Shown here one piece after another: positions 17,244-26,054 of a stretch of 64,000 nt of DNA. Numbering within the stretch: the first letter of the stretch is position 1; each line of letters begins with the position of its first letter. The notes under the pieces were generated by a model. That model had not been told where the DNA came from. It saw nothing but the letters and a program-made list of their open reading frames with translations, and searched no databases. The translations under genes were made by a program, and so were the position numbers. The stretch is from DATHWB01 sp040880725 (GTDB taxonomy: Bacteria; Actinomycetota; Acidimicrobiia; Spongiisociales; ZC4RG35), in assembly GCA_040880725.1 (NCBI GenBank), contig JBBDHV010000030.1, forward strand, positions 45,187 through 109,186. The letters are read 5' to 3'.

Positions 17244-17464
17244 ATGACGCCGATGGTTTCGCATCCCTCTTCGCCTCCCCTTGCTGTTCGACTGTGGCGC
17301 GCCCTGTTCTGGTTCGTCGCGGTCGCAGTGCTCGTCGTCCATGTGGTGGCCGGTTGGATGTTCTCGGGCCGGATCATCGACGAGGCGTTCACGCCTCGCG
17401 GGAGCTCGCCGCCGCGGCCTACGACCAGCGGGTGCTCGCGTTTTTGGAAGCCCACTGGCGGTAA
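17244..17464 (+). pseudogene. Probable remnant of a membrane-anchored alpha/beta-hydrolase-like gene
   Basis: From an ATG at 17244 the frame encodes a short basic segment, a clear transmembrane helix (ALFWFVAVAVLVVHVVAGW) and FSGRIIDEAFTP, an N-terminus seen in actinobacterial membrane-anchored hydrolases. It then loses protein-like character. From 17402, in another frame, ELAAAAYDQRVLAFLEAHWR ends at a TAA at 17462-17464, resembling a hydrolase C-terminal helix. The two ends appear joined by an internal deletion with a frame change. No catalytic residues remain. The start of the tricorn gene follows 30 bp later. Confidence 0.4.
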
Positions 17465-17494
17465 CGTCGCCGTTTGGCGCGCGAGGGAGCGGAC

Positions 17495-20400
17495 GTGGCA
17501 CAACGCGGGTATTACCGACATCCGACCATTCATCGAGACACCGTCGTCTTCGTCTCCGAGGATGACCTGTGGGCTGTCGAGAGCTCAGGTGGGGTCGCTC
17601 GGAGGCTCACCGCAAACCCCGGAATGCAGACGTTTCCCCGTCTTTCGCCCGACGGAGCGCTCCTGGCCTTCACGAGCCGCGACGAGGGCGCGGGCGAGGT
17701 CTTCGTCATGGAGGCCGCCGGGGGAGCGGCGCGTCGGCTCAGTCACTTCGGTGCGAACACCAATGTCGTGGGGTGGACGCCCGACGGCGCGGGTGTGATC
17801 GCCGCCACGGACCATCGTCAGCCATTCACCGGATGGCATCACTTGTGGACGGTCCCGGTCGGTGGTGGACCTGCGGAGCCTGTCGGTGTGGGACCGGGTG
17901 TTGGGATGTCCCATGCCCCCGATGCCAAAGGCGCCGTGATGAGCCGTCACGGGTTGGATCCCGCCCGGTGGAAGCGGTATCGCGGGGGCCGGGCCGGCAC
18001 TCTGTGGGTGGATCGCGAGGGGTCGGGTGACTTCGAGGTTCTCGTCGACCTGGCGGGGAATCTGGCGTCGCCGATGTGGATCGGACGACGCATCTACTTC
18101 GTGTCGGACCACGAGGGTGTCGGCAACCTGTATTCGGTGACACCGACGGGTGCCGGCCTGACACGTCACACCGAGCACCGTGACTTCTACGTGCGCTTTC
18201 CGAGTGCCGACGCCCGTCGGGTCGTCTACCAGGCCGGCGCCGACCTGTTCGTACTGGACACACGTTCGGACGAGGTCACGGGTTTGGATGTCTCGATCCC
18301 TTCGGCTCGGCCGCAACTCAACCGCCAATTCGTCACCCCGAGCCGGTTCCTCGAGTCGGTCGATCTGCATCCCGAGGGCCATTCGATCGCCGTCAACGCC
18401 CGAGGCGGATCGTTCACGATGCCGCTGTGGGAGGGCGCCTCCCGTCGCCACGGCGAGGTGTCGAAACACCGTCGCCGGCTGACGACATGGCTTCCCGATG
18501 GCGAACGCATCGTCTCGGTCACCGATCAGACCGGTGAGGAGGCGCTCATCATCGAGCGCGCCGACGGGTCCGGCGACGCCGTGCTGATCGAGCGGGACTT
18601 CGGACGCATCCGTTCGATCGTGGCCTCACCGAAAGGGCCCTTGCGGCTGGCGGTGACCAACCATCGCCACGAAGTGCTCGTGGTCAACGTGTCCCGCAAG
18701 TCGGTGAGTGTCATCCACCGCAGCCCCCACACGTGGATCGCGGGGACGGCATGGAGCCCCGACGGTCGCTGGTTGGCGTTTTCGGCGGCGCTGACCCGGC
18801 TCACGTCGACGATTCATCTCTACGACGCGTCCAATCGACGGGTCCATGCGCTGGGTCTTCCGCGTTTTCGCGACGTCACCCCGACGTTCGATCCGAGCGG
18901 CCGATACCTGGCGTTTCTCTCGGGACGTGTCTTCGATCCGGTCGCCGACGGACACTTTCACGATCACGGGTTCCCTCACCCCCATGTGCCGATGGTCATT
19001 CCGCTCCCAGCCGATGCGCCGTCGCCGTTCGCACTCGAACAGCGCGCACCGAAAGCCCCTGGCGGCAACAACAACACCGGTGGTGACGGCGACTCCGAAC
19101 CCGTCGCCTTCGATCCCGCCGACTTGGTCGATCGCGCGCAGGTCGTTCCGGTTCCTCCCGGAAGAATGAGCCGGATCGCGTTCGGGTCGGGGAGGCTGTT
19201 CTTTCTCGGTCTGCCCCTGGTCGGGTCGCGCCCCGTGTCGTGGGGGCCATCCGAACGTCCCAAGGGGACGCTGTCGGCGTGGGATTTCAATTCCGACAAG
19301 GTCGAACAGATCGCCGACGGCGTGACAGGTATGACCGTGTCGGCAGACGGCAAGGTGCTGGCGATCCTCGCCGACCGTCGGATCCGCGTCGTCGGGGTGG
19401 GGTGGAAGGACGACAAGTCGGGCAAGGACGGTGCGGGCCGCGAGTCGGGATGGCTGGACCTCGACCGGATTCGGATCGAAGTCCGACGCACCGACGAGTG
19501 GCGCCAGATGTACTCCGAGGCGTGGAGGTTGCAACGGGATCTGTACTGGTTCGAATCGATGGGTGGTGTCGACTGGGTCGAGGTTCACGATCGCTACGCC
19601 TCCCTCGTCGACCGTGTGGGGTCCCGGGCGGAGTTCTCGGATCTGTTGTGGGAGATGCAGGGTGAACTGGGAACCAGCCATGCCTACGAGATGGGCGGGT
19701 CGTATCGGCCGGAGCCGAAGGTCACGCTCGGACGTCTCGGTGCGGATTTGGCGTGGAGTCGGGGTGCGTGGCGGATCACGGGTCTGCCGGAGGGCGACTC
19801 GTGGGATCTGAAGGCAGCTTCACCGCTGGCGGCTCCCGGCGTCGAAGCCCGGGTGGGCGACCGCGTGCTGGAAGTCGCCGGCGTCGCGCTGGACAGGGAC
19901 ACCGATGTGGGTGAGGCGCTCGTCGACCATGCGAACAGGGCCGTCTCCGTCGTCCTGGCACGGGGCCGGTCTGCCCCCCGCCGAGTGGTGGTGAAGCCAC
20001 TGGGCGACGAGACGATGCTGCGGTATCGGGACTGGGTCGAGTCGAACCGGCGGGCAGTTCACGAGGCCACCGACGGTCGAGGCGGCTACCTGCACATTCC
20101 CGACATGATGGGCTGGGGTTACAGCGAGTTCAATCGCGGATGGTTGGCCGAGGTCGAACGGGCCGGGCTCGTGATCGACGTCCGATTCAATCGCGGCGGG
20201 AACGTCAGTCAACTTCTGCTGCAGCGGCTTCTGCGGCGACGCCTCGGATTCCGGGTGACGCGATGGACCGACCCGACCGGCTTCCCCTACGAGTCGCCGA
20301 CTGGGCCGATGGTCTGTCTGACCAACGAGCTCGCGGGCTCCGATGGCGACATCTTCAGCCACGCGTTCAAGATGGCAGGCCTTGGCCCGCTCATCGGCAC

Positions 20401-20692
20401 CCGGACGTGGGGTGGAGTGGTGGGCATCTGGCCGCAGCAATCCCTCGTGGACGGCACCGTGACGACGCAACCGCAGTTCGGGACATGGTTCTCCGACGTC
20501 GGGTACGCCGTCGAGAACCACGGGACCGACCCCGACATCGAGGTCGTGATCAGCCCCCAGGACCACGCCGCGGGCCGTGATCCTCAGCTCGATCGGGGCG
20601 TCGCCGAGCTGCTGGCGCGTATTGCCGATGCCGGGCCGCTCCAACCCGACTTCGGTCCCGAACCCGTGGTGAAGCCGCCCACGTTGAATTGA
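17495..20692 (+). CDS. Tricorn-type S41 protease with beta-propellers and PDZ domain
   Basis: A 1065-residue protein. The GTG at 17495 has GAGGGAG just upstream and begins the typical RGYYRHPTIHRDTVVFVSEDDLW. The N-terminal 600 residues form WD40-like/PD40 beta-propeller repeats (SPDG, SPDGRWLAF). A C1 helical domain (YSEAWRLQRDLYWF), a PDZ-like domain (VGDRVLEVAGVAL) and the C2 peptidase core follow. Catalytic elements seen are S728-H729 in GTSHAY and S949-D950 in AGSDGD. Tricorn degrades proteasome-type oligopeptides in archaea; bacterial homologues are cytosolic peptidases. A HDHGFPHPH His-rich insertion lies near residue 490. Confidence 0.9.
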   Translation: MAQRGYYRHPTIHRDTVVFVSEDDLWAVESSGGVARRLTANPGMQTFPRLSPDGALLAFTSRDEGAGEVFVMEAAGGAARRLSHFGANTNVVGWTPDGAGVIAATDHRQPFTGWHHLWTVPVGGGPAEPVGVGPGVGMSHAPDAKGAVMSRHGLDPARWKRYRGGRAGTLWVDREGSGDFEVLVDLAGNLASPMWIGRRIYFVSDHEGVGNLYSVTPTGAGLTRHTEHRDFYVRFPSADARRVVYQAGADLFVLDTRSDEVTGLDVSIPSARPQLNRQFVTPSRFLESVDLHPEGHSIAVNARGGSFTMPLWEGASRRHGEVSKHRRRLTTWLPDGERIVSVTDQTGEEALIIERADGSGDAVLIERDFGRIRSIVASPKGPLRLAVTNHRHEVLVVNVSRKSVSVIHRSPHTWIAGTAWSPDGRWLAFSAALTRLTSTIHLYDASNRRVHALGLPRFRDVTPTFDPSGRYLAFLSGRVFDPVADGHFHDHGFPHPHVPMVIPLPADAPSPFALEQRAPKAPGGNNNTGGDGDSEPVAFDPADLVDRAQVVPVPPGRMSRIAFGSGRLFFLGLPLVGSRPVSWGPSERPKGTLSAWDFNSDKVEQIADGVTGMTVSADGKVLAILADRRIRVVGVGWKDDKSGKDGAGRESGWLDLDRIRIEVRRTDEWRQMYSEAWRLQRDLYWFESMGGVDWVEVHDRYASLVDRVGSRAEFSDLLWEMQGELGTSHAYEMGGSYRPEPKVTLGRLGADLAWSRGAWRITGLPEGDSWDLKAASPLAAPGVEARVGDRVLEVAGVALDRDTDVGEALVDHANRAVSVVLARGRSAPRRVVVKPLGDETMLRYRDWVESNRRAVHEATDGRGGYLHIPDMMGWGYSEFNRGWLAEVERAGLVIDVRFNRGGNVSQLLLQRLLRRRLGFRVTRWTDPTGFPYESPTGPMVCLTNELAGSDGDIFSHAFKMAGLGPLIGTRTWGGVVGIWPQQSLVDGTVTTQPQFGTWFSDVGYAVENHGTDPDIEVVISPQDHAAGRDPQLDRGVAELLARIADAGPLQPDFGPEPVVKPPTLN

Positions 20693-20742
20693 CCCTCGGT
20701 CCGGGGGACGTCGCCACCTCGGCCGGCAGCCACAGCGAAGTG

Positions 20743-20772
20743 ACTAGTTCTTGTGTGGGACAAAAAACTAGT
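20743..20772. promoter_or_regulatory. AT-rich inverted repeat in the leader of the CAP/SLH gene
   Basis: ACTAGTT at 20743 and AACTAGT ending at 20772 are exact inverted repeats. With TTGT and ACAA they extend to an imperfect stem of about 12 bp around a loop GTGGG. It is conspicuously AT-rich for this genome and sits 35 bp before the secreted CAP protein gene. It could be an operator or an mRNA leader hairpin. No T-run follows on the plus strand that would make it an intrinsic terminator for the tricorn gene. Confidence 0.45.
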
Positions 20773-20807
20773 TAAGCCACCGCCCGAAAGCGACGACATC
20801 CCAGAGC

Positions 20808-21797
20808 ATGAGAGCTGGGGCCCGAATGATGGTGGTTGCGCTGACCGCCGTGTTGGTTGCGACGACGATGCCGCTGGTATCGGCCGCTGCGGTCGATCCG
20901 GTGTCGGCTGAACACCAGTTCGTCGACCTCATCAATCAGGAACGCCGACAGCGGGGGCTCACCCCCCTGGCCACGAACAGCGATCTCGTCGCAGGCGCAC
21001 GCTTCCAAGCCGACGCCATTCGCGACGCCGGGCGACTCTTCCACAATCCCGACCTCGGTTCCGTCACGACCGGTTGGACCAAGTTGGGCGAGAACGTCGG
21101 ATACGGCAGCACGGTTTCGGGCCTGCACGTCGCCTTCATGAACTCGCCGGGCCACAGGGCCAACGTCTTGGACCCTTCGTACACCCATGTCGGGCTGGGC
21201 GTCGTGGTGGAGGGCTCGAGGATCTGGGTCGCCGAAGTGTTCATGCACTCGAAGGTCGCGACCGTCCAACAGCAGACGACCTTCACCGCGCCGTTCCGCG
21301 ACGACGACGGATTGCCGTACGAATCCGACATCGTCGCTCTCGCCAAGGCCGGCGTCACCACGGGGTGCAGCACCGACCGGTACTGCCCCTACGGATTCGT
21401 CTCCCGCGCGGAGATGGCCAGCTTCCTGCAGCGGGCGCTGAACCTGCAGGCTCCGACCACCGACTTCTTCTGGGACGACAGCAACTCCGGTCACCACGGG
21501 GCGATCAACGCACTCGCATACAACGCGATCTCGTCAGGATGCGGCGGTGGCCGATATTGCCCTGGCACCACGGTCTCCCGAGGGGAGATGGCGACCTTCC
21601 TGGTACGGGCACTGCGATTGTCGCCCACCAGCCGGGACTATTTCTGGGATGACAACGGGTCCGCCCATGAGGCGTCGATCAATGCCATCGCAGCAGCGGG
21701 AATCTCCAGCGGCTGTGGAACCGGCGCCTTCTGTCCCTGGGGTGGGCTCACCCGAGGAGAGATGGCGACGTTCATGGTGCGAGGCTTCGACCTCTGA
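20808..21797 (+). CDS. Secreted CAP-domain (SCP/PR-1) protein with three SLH-like repeats
   Basis: A 329-residue exported protein. Residues 1-27 are a signal peptide ending SAAA. A bacterial CAP domain (about 30-150) shows FVDLINQERRQRGL, LGENVGYG and SPGHRANVLDPSYTHVGLGV, including the conserved His, Glu and Asn positions. Three repeats follow (about 160-329), each resembling the S-layer-homology pattern F-x-DD...INALA..GISSGCG...YCP...SRGEMATFLVRAL. Each carries a Cys pair (GC...YCP) that may form a disulfide. SLH units commonly bind cell-wall polymers, so surface attachment is likely. Confidence 0.88.
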   Translation: MRAGARMMVVALTAVLVATTMPLVSAAAVDPVSAEHQFVDLINQERRQRGLTPLATNSDLVAGARFQADAIRDAGRLFHNPDLGSVTTGWTKLGENVGYGSTVSGLHVAFMNSPGHRANVLDPSYTHVGLGVVVEGSRIWVAEVFMHSKVATVQQQTTFTAPFRDDDGLPYESDIVALAKAGVTTGCSTDRYCPYGFVSRAEMASFLQRALNLQAPTTDFFWDDSNSGHHGAINALAYNAISSGCGGGRYCPGTTVSRGEMATFLVRALRLSPTSRDYFWDDNGSAHEASINAIAAAGISSGCGTGAFCPWGGLTRGEMATFMVRGFDL

Positions 21798-21809
21798 CCG
21801 AGGCGGGGT

Positions 21810-22874
21810 CTACGACACCCCGGTGATGCGATCTGCGATCAGATCACCGATCTCCGTGGTCGACCTGCCCATGTCGGGACCGCCCATCGTCTTCAGATCG
21901 GGGAGCACGCTCGCAGCAGCCTGTTCCACCGCCGCGGCCGCGTCGGTCTCACCGAGGTGATCGAGACACATCGCCGCCGAGATCACGGCCGCCACCGGGT
22001 TCGCCCAACCGTTGCCGGCGATGTCCGGCGCGGAGCCGTGCACCGGTTCGAACATCGAGGGCTTCTGGCGGGACGGGTCGAGGTTGCCCGATGCGGCCAG
22101 CCCGAGGCCGCCCTGGATGGCCGCCCCGAGATCGGTGACGATGTCGCCGAACAGGTTGTCGGTGACCATCACGTCGAAACGCTCCGGTGAGTTCACCATG
22201 TACAAGCAGGCAGCGTCGACGTGGACATAGTCGAGAGCCACGTCGGGGTAGTCCGAATGCACCTCCTGGGCGGTCCGCCACCACAGGTCGCCGGCGAAGG
22301 TGAGGACATTCGTCTTGTGGGCGACGGTGAGCTTGCCGCGTCGCCGCTGGGCTCGAACGAACGCATCGCGGACGACCCGTTCGACGCCGTGGCGGGTGTT
22401 CACCGATTCCTGGGTCGCCACCTCGTGCGCGGTTCCCTGCTTGAACACCCCTCCCATCCCCGTGTAGAGGCCCTCGGTGTTCTCGCGAACGACCACCATG
22501 TCGCACCGGTCCGGTGTGAGTCCGTCGATGGGGGACGGCACCCCCTCATACAGCTTGACCGGGCGGAGGTTGACGTACTGGTCGAAGTCGAAACGGAGCT
22601 TGAGGAGCAGACCTCGCTCGAGGACGCCAGGCGGGACGTCCGGAGTCCCGACCGCGCCGAGCAGGATGGCGTCGTGGCCGGCGAGTTCGGCCTGAACTGC
22701 CGTGGGGAGCACCTCGCCGGTGGCGAGATACCGCCCCCCTCCCAAGTCGTAGTTCGTGTAGTCGACGGAGAATCCGAACCGTTCCCCGGCCGCGTCGACG
22801 GCTTTCACCGCCTCCGCGGTCACTTCGATGCCGACCCCGTCCCCGGGGATGGTCGCAATCCGGTAGGTGGTCAT
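21810..22874 (-). CDS. leuB: 3-isopropylmalate dehydrogenase LeuB
   Basis: A 354-residue NAD-dependent beta-decarboxylating dehydrogenase of leucine synthesis. It shows IPGDGVGIEV at the N-terminus, the substrate arginine region LLLKLRFDFDQYVNLRPVKLY, RENTEGLY, a KTNVLTFAGDLW lysine loop, and the metal motif DNLFGDIVTDLGAAI with GSAPDIAGNGWANP. The start at 22874 directly follows the leuA stop with one base between; a longer upstream frame is antisense noise. It is the last gene of the ilvBNC-leuAB group and converges on the CAP/SLH gene. Confidence 0.93.
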   Translation of the reverse strand: MTTYRIATIPGDGVGIEVTAEAVKAVDAAGERFGFSVDYTNYDLGGGRYLATGEVLPTAVQAELAGHDAILLGAVGTPDVPPGVLERGLLLKLRFDFDQYVNLRPVKLYEGVPSPIDGLTPDRCDMVVVRENTEGLYTGMGGVFKQGTAHEVATQESVNTRHGVERVVRDAFVRAQRRRGKLTVAHKTNVLTFAGDLWWRTAQEVHSDYPDVALDYVHVDAACLYMVNSPERFDVMVTDNLFGDIVTDLGAAIQGGLGLAASGNLDPSRQKPSMFEPVHGSAPDIAGNGWANPVAAVISAAMCLDHLGETDAAAAVEQAAASVLPDLKTMGGPDMGRSTTEIGDLIADRITGVS

Positions 22875-22875
22875 C

Positions 22876-24384
22876 TCAGGCGGTCGCCTTGTTGAGGGCT
22901 TCGACGAATGCCTCTGCGGAGCCCTCCACCACATCGGTGTTGATCGACCGGCCACTGAAAGTGTTGTCGTCGACTCTGACGACCACGTTGACTTCGGCCA
23001 TCGCGTCGGCGCCCGAAGTGACCGGCACGACCCGGTAGTCCACCAGACGGGCATCGACCTTGAAGCCTTGCTTGATGGCGGCGAAAGCGGCGTGAACCAT
23101 GCCGTCGCCGTGACCCGTGAACTTCATCTCGTTTCCTTCCACGATGAGGGTGACGGTTGCCTCGGGGGTCACGTCATGTCCGCCTGCGACGTGCAGGCCG
23201 CCCATCACGACGTTGCCGGCCACCGCGATGGCTTCCTCATCGACGATCGCTCGTACCTCGTCCTCGCCGATGTGCACCTTGCGGTCGGCGAGGTGTTTGA
23301 ACTTCTCGAACGCCCGGGAGAAGGCGGCGTCCTCGAGGGTGATCTCCAGCTTGGACAGCGCGTCGGCGAACCCTGCCCGACCTGAGTGCTTTCCGAGGAT
23401 GATCTGGGCTGCCTGCTGGCCCACGGATGCCGCGTCCATGATCTCGTAGGTCGTGCGGTCCCGCAGCACCCCGTGCTGGTGGATGCCCGACTCGTGCGCG
23501 AATGCGTTGCGTCCGACGACGGCCTTGTTGTACTGCACCGGATAGCCGGTGAGGCGGGACACCAGGCGGCTGGTCTCGAACAGTTCCCGGGTGTCCGCAC
23601 CGATCTCGACTCCGTACACGTCCTGGCGTGTCTTGATGGCCATGATGATCTCTTCGATCGAAGTGTTGCCGGCCCTTTCCCCGATGCCGTTGATGGCCCC
23701 TTCGATCTGTCGCGCCCCCGCAGAGATCGCCGACAGCGAGTTGGCGACCGCCAGACCGAGATCGTCGTGACAGTGCACGGATACGATCACGTCGTCCCGG
23801 TCGCCTTTGACCTCCCGGAAGACGTTCTTCATGAGCTCGGAGAAGTCCGTCGGGGTGGCGAAACCGACGGTGTCGGGGATGTTGATCGTCGTCGCCCCCG
23901 CCTCGACCGCTGCCTTGCAGACGTCGATCAGGAACTGGTAGTCGGTGCGGGTGGCGTCCTGGGGACTGAATTCGACGTCGTCGGTGTACTGGCGGGCTCG
24001 CTTCACGCCTTCCACCGAGGCGTCGAAGACTTCCTGCGGCGTCATGCGCAGCATCTTTTCCATGTGCACCCCGGAGGTGGACATGAACACGTGGATGCGG
24101 AACTCGTCTGCGGCCTTGAGGGCGTCGTACGCCTTGTCGATGTCGTCGGGATGCGCCCGGGCCAGCGAGGCGATGACCGGACCTTTGACTTCGGTGGCGA
24201 TGCGGTTCACCGCCTGCCAGTCACCGGGGGAGGAGGCGGCGAATCCCGCCTCCAGTACATCGACTTTCAGCTTCGCCAGCTGATGGGCGATCGATACTTT
24301 CTCACCCGGAGTCAACGCGATGCCGGGCGCCTGCTCGCCGTCGCGCAGGGTGGTGTCGAAAATGATCAGTCGGTCGTCGGACAT
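22876..24384 (-). CDS. leuA: 2-isopropylmalate synthase LeuA
   Basis: A 502-residue enzyme that condenses acetyl-CoA with 2-oxoisovalerate, the first committed step to leucine. The DRE-TIM barrel is shown by FDTTLRDGEQAPGIALTP (9-26), the metal HxH-type site in SVHCHDDLGLAVANSL, and GIGERAGN. A linker and C-terminal allosteric LeuA dimer domain (about 385-502, including VVRVDDNTFSGRSINTDVVEGSAEAFVEALN) follow, which should bind leucine for feedback inhibition. The length is that of the bacterial type, shorter than the roughly 600-residue mycobacterial form. Confidence 0.95.
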   Translation of the reverse strand: MSDDRLIIFDTTLRDGEQAPGIALTPGEKVSIAHQLAKLKVDVLEAGFAASSPGDWQAVNRIATEVKGPVIASLARAHPDDIDKAYDALKAADEFRIHVFMSTSGVHMEKMLRMTPQEVFDASVEGVKRARQYTDDVEFSPQDATRTDYQFLIDVCKAAVEAGATTINIPDTVGFATPTDFSELMKNVFREVKGDRDDVIVSVHCHDDLGLAVANSLSAISAGARQIEGAINGIGERAGNTSIEEIIMAIKTRQDVYGVEIGADTRELFETSRLVSRLTGYPVQYNKAVVGRNAFAHESGIHQHGVLRDRTTYEIMDAASVGQQAAQIILGKHSGRAGFADALSKLEITLEDAAFSRAFEKFKHLADRKVHIGEDEVRAIVDEEAIAVAGNVVMGGLHVAGGHDVTPEATVTLIVEGNEMKFTGHGDGMVHAAFAAIKQGFKVDARLVDYRVVPVTSGADAMAEVNVVVRVDDNTFSGRSINTDVVEGSAEAFVEALNKATA

Positions 24385-24422
24385 GTGGGTCTCCTTGGGA
24401 GCGAAATGGGGTCTGCGTGCCG

Positions 24423-24455
24423 AGCCGGGTCGAGACGCGCGCGTCCCGCCCGGCT
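24423..24455. other. GC hairpin between ilvC and leuA
   Basis: AGCCGGG (24423-24429) pairs with CCCGGCT (24449-24455). The loop contains a perfect 12-bp palindrome GACGCGCGCGTC. It lies in the 116-bp gap between ilvC and leuA, both read on the minus strand. Without a T-run it is more likely an mRNA-processing, stability or partial-termination element than a full terminator. Confidence 0.35.
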
Positions 24456-24500
24456 ACCGAAGTTCGAGCAAGCCCCAGTGATGTCCGACGCCGGAATGGC

Positions 24501-25508
24501 TCACGGGGCGTCCTTCGGCTCCATGAAGCTCATGAGTCCCCGCAGTTCCTTGCCGACGCTCTCGATCTGGTGGCCCCGGTTCGCTTCGCGCTGCTCGTAG
24601 AGATACGGAGCGCCTTCCCGTGCCTGGGCGAGCCATTCGGTGGCAAACGCACCGGACTGGATCTCGCTGAGCACCTTCTTCATCTCGGCACGGGTCTCGT
24701 CGGTGACGATGCGCGACCCGCGGGTGTAGTCGCCGTACTCGGCGGTGTCCGAGATCGAATAGCGCATATAGGAGAGGCCGCCTTCGTAGAGAAGGTCGAC
24801 GATGAGCTTCAACTCGTGGAGGGTCTCGAAGTACGCCGACTCCGGCTGATAGCCCGCTTCGACCAGGGTTTCGAACCCGGCCTTGATCAGTTCGGAGACG
24901 CCACCGCAGAGCACCACCTGCTCGCCGAAGAGATCGGTCTCGGTCTCCTCCTTGAACGTCGTTTCCAGCACGCCGGCCCGGGCGCCACCGATGCCCCAGG
25001 CATACGACAGCCCCAGGTCGTGGGCGTTGCCGGTCGCGTCCTGATGGACGGCGATGAGGGCAGGGACACCGGAGTTCTCGGTGTAGGTGCGACGGACGAG
25101 ATGGCCGGGGCCCTTGGGGGCGACCATGAGCACGTCGACGCCTTCGGGCGACGTGATGGCACCGAAGTGGATGTTGAACCCGTGGGCGAACATGAGAGCG
25201 TCGTTGGGGTCGAGGTTGGGAGCGATCTCCTCGGTGTAGATGTCAGCCATGTGCTGGTCGGGAACCAGCATCATCACGACGTTCGCCCACCGCGCCGCCT
25301 CCGAGGGAGTCATCACTGTGAGGCCGGCCGTCTCGGCCTCCTGGCGGCTCGATGAACCTTCCCGCAGACCGACGGCAACTTCGACACCTGAGTCCTTGAG
25401 GTTGTTGGCGTGGGCGTGGCCCTGGGAGCCGTAGCCGATGATGGCGACGCGCTTGGCCTTGATGATCGAAGGATCGGTCTCGTTGTCGTAGTAGATGGTT
25501 GCTGGCAT
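24501..25508 (-). CDS. ilvC: Ketol-acid reductoisomerase IlvC (class I)
   Basis: A 335-residue NADP-dependent enzyme that isomerises and reduces acetolactate or acetohydroxybutyrate in valine and isoleucine synthesis. The Rossmann motif GYGSQGHAHANNLKDSG, with VGLREGSSS for NADP phosphate binding, is at about 24-55. The knotted C-terminal domain carries the metal ligands in DLFGEQVVLCGG and in ESAYFETLHELKLIVDLLYEGG. The ATG at 25508 starts the standard N-terminus; the gene lies 23 bp after ilvN. Confidence 0.96.
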   Translation of the reverse strand: MPATIYYDNETDPSIIKAKRVAIIGYGSQGHAHANNLKDSGVEVAVGLREGSSSRQEAETAGLTVMTPSEAARWANVVMMLVPDQHMADIYTEEIAPNLDPNDALMFAHGFNIHFGAITSPEGVDVLMVAPKGPGHLVRRTYTENSGVPALIAVHQDATGNAHDLGLSYAWGIGGARAGVLETTFKEETETDLFGEQVVLCGGVSELIKAGFETLVEAGYQPESAYFETLHELKLIVDLLYEGGLSYMRYSISDTAEYGDYTRGSRIVTDETRAEMKKVLSEIQSGAFATEWLAQAREGAPYLYEQREANRGHQIESVGKELRGLMSFMEPKDAP

Positions 25509-25531
25509 CGGTCCCACTCGTTTCTGTTCGT

Positions 25532-26038
25532 TCAGTTCACTGCCCGCAGACGTCCCTGCGGCTTGCCCTTCAGATCTCGTGCCAAGGCGATCCGACCCGA
25601 CTTCACGAGGTCGACCACACCGTATGGACGCACCAGGTCCAGGAAGTCGTTGATCTTGGCAGGCTCGCCGGAGACCTGAAAACACACCGTGGCGTGGCCC
25701 ACATCGACGGCGACGGCCTTGAAGATGGCGGCGATCTCCAGCACTTCGGGTCGCTTCGCGGGCGGCGTGGACACCCGCACCATCATCACTTCTCGCTCGA
25801 TGGCCTGCTCGGGGTCGAGTTCGGTGATCTTGACCACGTTGATGAGCTTGTGGAGCTGCTTTTTGACCTGTTCGAGTTCGGGTGCCTCGACGACGATCGT
25901 CATCTTCGACATTCCGTCCTCATTCGAGGGCCCGACGGCCAGGGAATGGATGTTGAACCCGCGACGCGCCAGCAACGATGAGACCCTGGCCAGGACGCCG
26001 GGCTTGTCCTCGACGAGGACTGAGAGGGTGTGGTTCAT
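25532..26038 (-). CDS. ilvN: Acetolactate synthase regulatory subunit IlvN
   Basis: A 168-residue small subunit that activates the catalytic subunit and gives valine feedback. The N-terminal ACT domain reads HTLSVLVEDKPGVLARVSSLLARRGFNIHSLAVGPSNEDGMSKMTI. The C-terminal half contains the conserved ACT-like domain with ELMMVRV-type and VDVG..TVCFQVSGEPAKINDFLDLVRPYGV segments. It lies 16 bp after ilvB, in the standard ilvB-ilvN-ilvC order. Confidence 0.95.
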   Translation of the reverse strand: MNHTLSVLVEDKPGVLARVSSLLARRGFNIHSLAVGPSNEDGMSKMTIVVEAPELEQVKKQLHKLINVVKITELDPEQAIEREVMMVRVSTPPAKRPEVLEIAAIFKAVAVDVGHATVCFQVSGEPAKINDFLDLVRPYGVVDLVKSGRIALARDLKGKPQGRLRAVN

Positions 26039-26054
26039 GTTCTCGTTCCTCGTT

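Noticed and set aside
20743..20772. ACTAGTT half-sites as a TrpR operator
   Set aside because: They resemble the E. coli trp operator half-site, but spacing and symmetry differ, no tryptophan genes are near, and the TrpR-like protein in this window is of the YerC type.
21798..21835. A bidirectional terminator between the CAP/SLH gene and leuB
   Set aside because: GGGGT/ACCCC can pair around a 7-nt loop, but the stem is only five base pairs, lies partly in the leuB coding end and has no T-run.
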